NCBI GenBank assembly: GCA_964475515.1
Contig: CAYYWW010000008.1
Location: forward strand, 1-25,985
Length of the DNA: 25,985 nt
Direction of reading: 5' to 3'
Origin: CAYYWW01 sp964475515
GTDB lineage: Archaea; Aenigmatarchaeota; Aenigmatarchaeia; QMZP01
How positions within the stretch are numbered: the stretch's first letter is position 1; every line of letters starts with the position of its first letter. Below are positions 1 through 10,200 of this stretch, piece by piece. Under the pieces are notes generated by a model. It searched no databases. It saw only the letters and a program-made list of their open reading frames with translations, and was not told the DNA's origin. The position numbers were made by a program, and so were the translations under genes.

Positions 1-1106
1 AGATAAGCAGTACTACAGTTTCACTTGAAGGTGGAGAATCAGCAACTGTTGAATTTACATGGACAGCCACGAGTGGCGATCATGACATTGAGATCGTTTC
101 AGATTCAACAAACGTTATCACAGAGTCTGATGAGACAAACAACGAAGAAACAACAACCCTTTCGGTAGCCTCAACTACAAGTAGTCAGGGTAGTGATTCA
201 GGAAGTTCAACAACATCTTCAGGCACTGGTTCCAGCTCAGGCGGCGGATATGTGATCAGGAGCGCTGAGATGTACGATGTTCCATCAGAAATTGAAGTTA
301 TACAAGGTGGTAGTAAGTCGATAACTATAGAAGCAAAAAACGATGGTGATGTAAGACTTTACAATGTTTATATAAAACTAAGCGGCATAGACACTGAATG
401 GTTCTCTGTAAATCCTGAAAAACACGACAGAATAGACCCAGACGAGTCGAAGTATTTTACCTTAAAGTTACATGTTCCTGAGAATGCTCTACTGGGCAGT
501 TATACTGTAAAATTAGAATTGATTTCACAAGGAATAACAATGGATATAAAGACAATCAAGGTAACGATTTCTCAGGAAATCGAAATGGCAAGTGAAGAAA
601 GCAACGGCAAGCCAAAAATAGTGGTCACGGGTTTATATTTACCTAAACTAAACCCAGGGGAGAAAGGAAACTTCTCTATAACATTCAGAAATGACGGAAA
701 CGCAACGGCAGAAATAGAAGCATGGTTAGATGTTCCAGAAGGGTGGAACGTTGCACCAAATTTAAGAAAAATAGATCTGGAGCCGAACGAAACTGAGATT
801 GTGGAATTTGAAATTCATATACCAACAAAACCCGAAAAAATAAACAAAGTTACATTTTTCATTTCTTACAAAAACGAAACAAAAACCATAGAAAGAACAG
901 TGAAATTTAACACGAAAACAAAGAGCGTAACAGGGATGTTCGTGGGTTCTTTCACAGGATTTGTGAATACCGGGGTTTCTCTTGCGGGAAGCGTATCAAC
1001 CGGCATGTTAGTTGCGTACATAGTTTTTGTTTTGAAGTCTAAAGTAAAAAAGAAAAAACCGCCGTGGAATTCCACACTAAGAAAAATAAAAAATATGAGA
1101 AAATAG
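1..1106 (+). CDS. Surface protein with CARDB and NEW3-like domains, C-terminal membrane segment (5' partial)
   Basis: The reading frame is open from base 3, so the gene begins upstream of the window. The GTG at 252 lies inside the coding frame and is not the start. The first ~55 residues look like the end of a CARDB domain (SDETNNEETTTLSV is the typical closing strand). A Ser/Gly/Thr-rich linker follows (about 168-248), then two Ig-like domains resembling the NEW3/NPCBM-associated fold (about 255-575 and 610-910), with features such as VPENALLGSYTVKL and LDVPEGWNV. Near the end is a glycine-rich hydrophobic stretch with one clear membrane helix (about 985-1035), followed by a Lys/Arg-rich tail of ~25 residues expected in the cytoplasm. 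CARDB and NEW3 domains are common in archaeal secreted adhesion or scaffold proteins. Stop codon is TAG at 1104-1106. The specific ligand is unknown. Confidence 0.85.
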   Translation, partial: ISSTTVSLEGGESATVEFTWTATSGDHDIEIVSDSTNVITESDETNNEETTTLSVASTTSSQGSDSGSSTTSSGTGSSSGGGYVIRSAEMYDVPSEIEVIQGGSKSITIEAKNDGDVRLYNVYIKLSGIDTEWFSVNPEKHDRIDPDESKYFTLKLHVPENALLGSYTVKLELISQGITMDIKTIKVTISQEIEMASEESNGKPKIVVTGLYLPKLNPGEKGNFSITFRNDGNATAEIEAWLDVPEGWNVAPNLRKIDLEPNETEIVEFEIHIPTKPEKINKVTFFISYKNETKTIERTVKFNTKTKSVTGMFVGSFTGFVNTGVSLAGSVSTGMLVAYIVFVLKSKVKKKKPPWNSTLRKIKNMRK

Positions 1107-1150
1107 CATATATTTTTGTTACTCATCAATAGTTATTGTTTTTTACAAAA
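1107..1150 (+). terminator. Possible T-rich transcription termination region
   Basis: Directly after the stop codon there are T-rich runs (TATTTTTG near 1111 and TTGTTTTTT near 1137-1144). Archaeal RNA polymerase terminates on T-tracts, and the next gene has its own promoter, so termination here is plausible. There is no hairpin that I can support. Confidence 0.3.
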
Positions 1151-1174
1151 CAGCATTACAGCGGTAATGTTTCG

Positions 1175-1211
1175 TCGAAATTCTTTTAAATCTTATTTTT
1201 AATTCTAATTC
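1175..1211 (+). promoter_or_regulatory. Archaeal promoter (BRE/TATA) for the giant ORF
   Basis: A TATA-like element CTTTTAAA (1183-1190) preceded by the purine-rich CGAAA (1176-1180, BRE-like) lies 22-29 nt upstream of the ATG at 1212. That spacing puts the transcript start at or next to the ATG, so the mRNA is probably leaderless. No Shine-Dalgarno sequence is present, which fits. Confidence 0.6.
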
Positions 1212-4200
1212 ATGAATTCACACTCGTTTCTCGGTAAAATAAAATTTTTTAAAGGAATCCTATATCTACTTGTTTTTCTAATTATGGTGAGCAGTATCAT
1301 GCCGTTTGCATCTGCTTCTGGATACAAAACAATATGGTTTAAAGTTGTTGATTTAGATGGTGAGCCATTAGCTAATGTTAATTTAGATACCTTTGCATCT
1401 TTGGACCCCACCGCATCTTACACAATTACTGGTTCATATACAACGGACGACAATGGTTTTGTTAGTCTCACATTACCTTCTGAGGATTATGTTTATTTTC
1501 TGTTTAAAAAATGGGATTTTGAGAGTTATTGGCCAATCGAAACCTATGAAGAAATAGGGCCTGAAGGTCCTGTTATAAGGGTTCAAAGTATAGAATCATC
1601 CCAACAAAATCCAATAAACATTTACATGGACACGCGGCCAGTAATATGGACTGACAAGTCTTCTTATGCACCGGGAGAAACAGTTACAATATATGGTACT
1701 GGATTTGAAGATGAGTATGTTCAAATAAAAATAACAAACAACGGAAGAGTATTTCTAGATAATATCCAAATAGATGAAAACTCACGGTTTGAGTATTCTT
1801 ATACTCCAGAAGGAACAGGAGAATTCACTGTAGAGATTTTATCACCTAACACTTCGCCATCGAGCATATTTAATATTTTTAGTATTTTTGGAACTAATGA
1901 CGAATCACTTGCCTTAACCACATTCACTGGAGGGGATCCTCTTGTAACTTTTAGACCAACAGATGATGTTTATGTTTTTGGGCAATATCCAACAACCAAT
2001 TATAATAGGAAAAATCTTTACGTTTCTTGGTACAAGGGATGCGCTAATGGTAAAAGAAGGATATACTTAAAATTTGATGTTGGCAGCATACCTGAATGTG
2101 CTGTTATAGATTCGGCAACACTTAAATTATACCGCTACAGTGGTTATAGCTGTACACAGGGTACAACACCAAAGGATATCGGTGTTTATACAGTCTCAAA
2201 TACTTATCAGGGAAGTTATACAGATTGGACGGAAACAGGTCTGACATGGAGCAACGCCCCGAGTATAACTTCAGGGAACCTTATATCGACAAATAATCAA
2301 GTATGTTCTTCCAACGGTTATAAAAACTGGGACGTCACATCGGCTGTGGAATCTGCCCACTTCGGAAACGGCATAGTGAGTCTGGCTTTGAAGTTTGTCG
2401 ATGAAACCGGGGTAAAAAACCAAAAATTTTATGATGATGAATGCGGATGCGCATCACAACGCCCTAAGTTAGAAGTTAGATATTCTTACCCATCATGTAA
2501 TACTCACGCATCTCAGGATTTATGTGAATGTAATCCTAATTGCGATTGGTGTATTGAGTGTGATGGTACCAAATGGAGCGGAGGACCCAATAGATGTGTA
2601 GACAGTAACACATGCTCTTACTCTTGTGCTGAAGGCCACTGCGGTGCTCAGTGTGATTCAAGTTCAGATTACTTTTTATCAGGAACAACCTGTTATTACA
2701 ATTGCGATTTCACAGAAACCTGCTCATATCAAAATCAATGTTCTATTGAGCCTTATTGTATTGACAATATAAGATACTACAGCGGTACCTGTACACCAAC
2801 TGGATGTGTTTTTGACTCTGAGAATTGTGATGATTATGATCATTACGATGAATATGAATACTACTGCGAAGATAATGTGAGAAGAAAACATAGACTTTTC
2901 CACGATTTCTCCTGCTCCCCACAAGGTTGTATAGAAAGCGTATACTATGTAGATGATCAGATAGTTGAAGATTGTGATAGTTATGATTACTATGAAGATT
3001 ATGAATATTACTGTGATGGAAATTATCTAAGAAAACACCGTCTATTCCATGACTTTTCCTGTGCACCTGAAGGTTGCGTTGAGAATGTTTATTACACCGA
3101 TGACCAGTTAGTTGAAAATTGCGATGTAATGGATGGAAATATATCCAATGAGTGTGGCATAGAAGACTGGGGTTGTGTGGAAACCGATGGAAATGCAATA
3201 TGTCAAATTCAATTCATAGTGCCTCATGACGAATTATGTGAAAATTATTGTGATGACTCTATAAGATATTTTTACGGTATATGTAATCCAGACACATATT
3301 TATGTGAATACCAAACAGAAAATTGCAGCTCAAATAGCTACTATGAAGCTTATGAGTATTATTGCGATGGAAATGACAGAAGAAAACATAGATTGTTTCA
3401 CGATTTCTTCTGCTCACCTGAAAGTTGTTTAGAAGATGTGTATTACACAGACGATCAGCTTGTTGAGAATTGCGACGAATATGATTACTATGATGATTAT
3501 GAATACTACTGCGACGGTAATATTGTCAAAAAACACAGACTCTTCCACGACTTCTCATGCTCCCCAGAAGGTTGTGTAGAAAACGTATACTACGTGAATG
3601 AAACCATAGTAGAAGATTGCGACTCAATGGACGGAACAACCTATAATGAATGCGGGGTCATTGACTATTCCTGTTCTCAAGAAGGTCAAAATGCTCAATG
3701 TGTAATTTCCACAATAGACAAAAACCAAAGTGTATGTTCAACAAACTTCTGCAGTGATGAAATCAGAAATTACGATGGATTCTGTAACGATGATTACTAT
3801 TGTGAATACGCTGTTGAAAACTGTAGCTCATATGATTATTATGATCCTTATGAAAATTACTGTAGTGGTAACGAATTAAGAAGCCACAGAATATATCATG
3901 ATTTTGTTTGTTCACCTGATGCTTGTGTCGAAACTACATATTACACAGACGACCATATGATTGAAGACTGTGGTTCATATCCTAATGGATGGTATAATTA
4001 TGGAGATGAAGAGGGCTTAGATGACCCGGCCTGTGAGTATAGGATTCATTTCTGCGATTCAAGCAATGAACCGCACTGTGCTTATAATGTGACTCAAGCT
4101 CATGATTACGATGTTTTGGATGGAAATTACTGCATTGATGAGAAATCAATAGAAGAAAGAGATTATTATTGTAATCAATACGGTGAGCCTTCATATAAAG

Positions 4201-7200
4201 TGATAGTAGGACCTTATTTATGTGGAATTGACGGTTGGATAGGCGGTGGAGACACGCCCGGTTTCGGAGAAGATCAACCATGTGTTTATGAAGAATGGTA
4301 TTGTACAGGAGCAGGACCCAATAGCTATTGTAATTCTACAACAACCTATTCAGAAGATTTTGATTATCTTGACAATGATAACGAGCTTTGTTACGAGGCG
4401 GAGTTGTTCAAAATTGATTATTGGTGCAATCTGGAGTCTTGCGATTCACAAAATCCAGAGAATGGATGTTCACCAAAAAAGAAACTATATCCAGCAGGTT
4501 GCAGTTTTATTTGCGGAGCGGAGTGTGAACAAGATAGTGATTGTGAGGATGCTTACTGTAATGTGACCTATCCTGATTACTGCAACGGGCATAAATTGGT
4601 AGAATATGATAACGACAAAATTTTAGACAACACTACTGTGACAAATTTCACAGAAAACATATGTCTGGATGATTGCACCTGCACTTCTTATACTGTTACG
4701 TGTTTACCACCACCAGTAAATACCTATTGTGTAGAAGGTGTTTGTGATGCCCAATGTGATGATGTTTCCGACTTCAAAGTAGAAGGTACAACATGTTATT
4801 ACGGTTGTGACCCAACTGATACGTGTTCTTTCTTAAATCAGTGCTCTACAGAGTCTTACTGTGATGGAAATATAAGATACTACAGCGGTACCTGTACACC
4901 AACTGGGTGCACTTTTGAATCAGAAAATTGCGATGATTACGATTACTATGAGGATTATGAGTATTATTGTGAGGGAAACAACCTGAAAAAACGTAGGCTT
5001 TTCCACGATTTCTCCTGTTCTCCAGAAGGTTGTGTAGAAAACGTATACTATGTGGACGACCAAATAGTTGAGAACTGTGATGATAGAGATGGAGAGCAAC
5101 ATAATGAATGCGGTTTTATGGATTATTCATGTTTGGATGGTGCATGTGTTATAACAGAAATAATTAAGAACGATTCTGTATGTTCTGATAACTTTTGTTC
5201 GGATAATGTAAGAAATTATGACGGGTACTGTGGAGACAATTACTATTGTGAATATCATCAAGAGGATTGCGGCCAATACAATGGGTTCTACTGTGTCGAT
5301 AGTTATGTTGAGCAAAGAGAGTATTACTGTACACCATCTTCCTGTGAATATATTGTAACAGATATAGAGCAGTGTCAACCCGATGGTTGGTACAACTATG
5401 GAAATGAAGAAGGGCTCGATGATCCAACATGTGAGCAAAGAGATTATTACTGCCAAGATAATGGTCTAAACGATTACTGTACCTTTGATGTCATCAATAC
5501 ACACGATTACGACAGTCTAGATGGATATTATTGTGCGGATAACGAAAGTATAGAACAAAGGGATTACTACTGTGGAAGTAATGGTCAAGCAGAATATGAA
5601 ATAATAAGCGGTCCTAATTCTTGCGGAGAAGATCAATGGACAGGTGGAGGCGATACACCTGGATTTGGAGAAGATGAAGCATGTATTTATACGGATTACT
5701 ATTGTACAGGTATAGGACCGAATAGTATGTGTTTGTCAAGTGTTTTGTATACTGTTGATTTCGATAACATGGACAACACAGACATCTGTATAGGTACGAA
5801 AGGGACTAAAATAGATTATTGGTGTAATTTAGTGACATGTGACTATGAAAACCCCTTGAATGGTTGTTCTTACGGTATCGGAACATATGAAATGCAATGT
5901 AGTTTTGATTGTGGTGCTGAATGCGAAATTGATAGTGACTGTCCAGATTCTATTTGCAACGTGACATACCAGGATTATTGTGATGGAAGAAAACTAGTTG
6001 AATACAACAACAATATGATGTTGGACAGTGTGACTGTTTTCAATTCAACACCCAATTACTGCATGGAATGTTGTTGTACATGTACGGAAAATCCTGTAAC
6101 CTGCGAAGCTCCGCCAACAAACACATACTGCGTAGAAGGTGTTTGTGATGCCCAATGTGATGATGTTTCCGACTTCAAAGTAGAAGGTACAACATGTTAT
6201 TACGGTTGTGACCCAACTGATACGTGTATGTATGAACATTTCGCTTCAATGGAAAACTATTGTGACGGAAGCGTAAGATACTTCGATGCTGAATGTTCAC
6301 CTTCAGGCGTAACATTCCAAACAGAAAACTGTGATGATTATGATTATTATGAGTATAGAATCTACTGCGATGGAAGCATTATTAAAAACCAGACAATCTT
6401 CCACGACTTCTCCTGTTCTCCAGATGGTTGTGTAGAAAGCATAGTGACATCTGAAGAAATAATAGAAAACTGCGACCTCATGGACGGAACAACACACAAT
6501 GAATGCGGTGTGATGGACTATACCTGTTCAGAACAAAATGGTCAAGCTCAGTGTGTTATTTATCAAATTAACAAAAATGAATCCGCATGTTCAAACTTCT
6601 GCGATAATGGCGTAAGAAATTACAACGGGTTCTGTAACGATGAATACTTCTGCGAGTACACAACAGAAGACTGCGAATCATACGATAGAGTTGATGAGCC
6701 AGAATATTATTGCGATGGAAGTGTAGTAAAATCAAGACAGCTTTTCCATGATTTTAGTTGCACACCGAATGAGTGCGAGGAGTCTACGTATTATGTGAAT
6801 GAAACTGTAGTAGAAGATTGTGATGACAGAGACGGAGAGCTGTATCACGAATGCGGTTTGACTGATTGGTCATGTTCGCTCGGTGCTTGTGAACTCGTAG
6901 GAATCGTTAAGGATGAGTCTAAGTGTTCAACCAATTTCTGTAGCGGGGATACCAGATATTATAACGGATTCTGCGACCAGAACTATTATTGTCAGTACTC
7001 CACAGAAAACTGCAACGCTTTTGATAGATACGATAGTTTTGTTACGTATTGTAGAGGAAACGAGCTGTGGCAGCACAGACTATTCCATGACTTTTCCTGC
7101 ACACCAAATGAATGCGTAGAAGTATCTTCGGAGTATGTGGATGACCAATTTTTAGAGGATTGTAAAGAAAACCCTGATGGTTGGTACAATTATGGCAACG

Positions 7201-10200
7201 ATCCATGTTTTGAAGACCCGATTTGTGAATACAGAGTTTATTACTGCATGGAAAATGATAATGGAGCAGTTTGTACTTATGACATTACACAATCACATAA
7301 TTACAACGTGAAAGATGGATACTATTGTGCTGATAGTAAAAGAATAGAAAGAAGAGATTATTATTGCGGAAAAGGTGGTGAAGAAAAATACGCTGTTGTC
7401 GAGGGTCCAACATCTTGTGGAGAAGACGGCTGGACAGGTGGTGGTAACATACCGGGATTTGGGGATGATCCAGCATGCGTATTTATAACTAACAGATGTG
7501 TACCAAACAGCAATAACAGCTACTGTGATTCAACAACATCTTACAGTGTTGATTTCGACTCTAAAGATGAGATAACTTGTAAAGGTTCGAAACAAGGAGA
7601 GCATGACTTCTGGTGCGATATATCAACGTGTAACGTAATGCACCCGTCAAGTGGTTGTTCATATGGTGATACATGGTATAACCTTGTATGTAACTTCAAC
7701 TGCGGTGCAGAGTGCGAAAAGGATAGTGATTGTTCCCCCCACTTAGAAAATGATATTTGCTATTACAATGGGCAATGCACGGACATGTGTGCATGTGACT
7801 ATATGATTGAAACGTGTCCAGAACCCGGCACAGTTCAAAACAACATTTGTTATTATGGAACGAGAGCATGTGGAGAGAATGGTTGTGTGATTAATTCTTG
7901 CGAATTGGAGGAAGGAGAAATATGTGATGCCCAATATGGTTGTCTCTCATGTACAGACATAGGCACTGTAGCTGATAAGTTTTCTGATGGTTCCTATTCA
8001 AAAAACATAACGTTTAATGATGGTGACATTAATTCTTCGGCAAAGGTCTTGTTACCGAGAAATGTCACAATTACAGGAGCTAGTATCGATGTGACAGGTT
8101 ATCCAGCATACTTTTCATCTAAAAATGTAGTTGCAGCGGTTCTTGTAACAGACGTTTCTTCTAGTATGCAAGGAGAGAAGTTAGCTAAAGCAAAGGAAGC
8201 TGATTTAGAATTTGTTAATCTTCTCCTGCAAAACAACGGAGGTAATGAAATAGGTCTTGTAAGTTTTTCAACAAAAGTTACGAGCTATTTGGAACTTACG
8301 AACAACCAAACAGAGTTGAGCAATGAAATAGACAGCTACTACGGAAATGGATTTACATGTGTATCATGTGGTATAAAAAAGGCAACGGAGTTACTTGCTG
8401 GGGGGTCAAACCAAAACAAAGTCATGATACTCATGAGTGATGGTGTCATAAACAGATGTATAGGCGGAACAACATGTTTCGGAGGCAAGCAAGCTATTAG
8501 AAAAGCCATGGAAGCATATGAAAACTATGGGATAAAAATATATACTATCTCATATGGTAGTGATGCTGATTACGAAACAATGATGAAAATTGCAAATGTG
8601 ACAGGAGGAAAACATTACTTTGCAGATGAAAACAGTATTGTGGATATTTACAGATTAATAGCGATATCAATAAGCAAAACATACCCTTCTAACATTGTAT
8701 TTAATTTCGGTGATATTGGCACTCCAGAATGGGAGTACTCAGACTATTTGAATTCAACAGTGCATATATCAGATTTCCAGGATAATATTAATGATTTCTT
8801 AAAGAATTGCGATTGTCCTGGTTGTGAAATATTCGATGGTTACTGTAATGTTTATCTCACATTTTCATCTGAAACATCCGGAACTTTATTATTAGAAAAT
8901 CTTAACATAACAGCGTGTAGCTATTATGTCCCAGACGGTGTCCAGTGTTTCACTTGTTCTGATTGTGGAGGCGGAGAGGATTGCACCGACTACTCAGAAT
9001 GGTCCCAATGGGAGTGCGATTGGTCAGATGTGTGCGATGAATCCGCGACATGTCAAAGAACTAGGACGGTCCGACAATATACATGCAATAATCCTGGAGT
9101 GGGGTCATATTGTACTAGTACAGAAACTGTACAAACAGACACACAAATACAAACAAGAAATACCGATGGAACATCTTGTGATGACGGTCAATACTGCACC
9201 ATTAATGATCAGTGTCTCGGAGGTCAATGTGTAGGCACTGAGCAAAGAACTTGTGATGACCAGAATCCATGTACTGATGATTATTGTGATGAAAATTTAG
9301 ACGAATGCGTGTTCGTTCCGGATGACACAAATGAATGCGGAATCTTTAGAATATGTCCTGAGGACGGATGTGTCGGGCTTAACTGGACAATTTACCCACC
9401 AAGCGGTCATGATTATTGTCTCGCAGGCGAATGTATAGAATATTCATGCGAACCCATAAGCTCTGTCTATAACCCAATATGTGAACCAGACTCGGATGGA
9501 GATGGAATTAAAGACAGCGAGGACGCATGCCCGGATGTTTATGGAACAGATTGTAACGGTTGTCCAAATCCATGCCAAGGATGTGCAGTTATGATATGCC
9601 CACAAAATGGCGAACCCACTTGCGAGGCAGATGATACTCAGTGCGAACCAACACAATGTCCTGAAGATGGATGTGGTTTAGGTTCTTGCAGGCCGTATGA
9701 ATGGGCGGATTATCCTGATTATGTTGATAACACATGCATACTAAACGGCAACATAGGGACATGCACACAAAACACATGCGATGGTTTGGAAACATGTGTT
9801 TATAGTGAGGCATGCGTTCCTCAAGAAAACGTAAGCAATCATGTCTTACTTTCAGAAGTATTTTATGACACACCAGGATCAGACCAGTATGAAGAGTGGA
9901 TAGAATTGTACAACCCAACAGACAAGGTAGTAGATATATCAGGATGGGAAATACAGGATAATAGCGGGTCATATGTAATCCCGCAAAACACGGTAATATT
10001 CCCAAACGACACTTTAGTTATTGCAAAGGATACGGAAGGATTCAGGAATTTGTATGGATTTGACCCGGATATATCTGGAATGAGCTTGAGTTTGAGTAAC
10101 AGCGGAGATTTCTTGAAGCTTATCAATGAAAGCGGGGAAGTTGATATGGTTGCTTGGGAAAACGAAATAACAGGATGGGATCTGGTGGCCAACACAAACG

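Larger units (their letters stand above)
2826..7160 (+). repeat. Nine copies of a 49-residue, 4-Cys HDF module (dispersed)
   Basis: Copies measured from the first Cys to just before the next module: 2826-2972, 2973-3119, 3324-3470, 3471-3617, 3822-3968, 4929-5075, 6330-6470, 6672-6818 and 7011-7160. Six other copies are also exactly 147 nt besides the first; only the copies at 6330 (141 nt) and 7011 (150 nt) differ in length. The pattern is a Tyr/Asp-rich start such as YDYYEDYEYYC, a basic stretch, an invariant [FY]HDFxC core, x-P-x-x-C, then an acidic end such as YYVDDQIVENC. Each module has four cysteines. They are not adjacent throughout: NECG-type spacers of about 65-68 residues separate several of them. 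Confidence 0.9.

Noticed and set aside
252..1106. GTG at 252 as start of a complete gene.
   Set aside because: The frame is open upstream to the window edge and encodes a convincing CARDB end and linker, so this is an internal Val codon of a 5' partial gene.
1207..1218. Palindrome AATTCATGAATT across the start codon of the giant gene.
   Set aside because: It might be an operator, but a 12-bp palindrome in AT-rich DNA is weak evidence and the element is not repeated in the other promoters as a full palindrome.
2826..3968. Regularly spaced direct repeats that might suggest a CRISPR array.
   Set aside because: The repeats are 147-nt coding modules with conserved protein and diverged DNA; there are no short identical repeats with unique spacers.
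4246..4566. Plus-strand 106-codon ORF inside the giant gene.
   Set aside because: Different frame within a clear coding region, with no family features; an overlap shadow.
2724..5456. Minus-strand ORFs of 60-151 codons opposite the giant gene.
   Set aside because: They are shadows of the repetitive Cys/Tyr/Asp-rich codons: compositions rich in His, Asn and Ile, no domains, no promoters.
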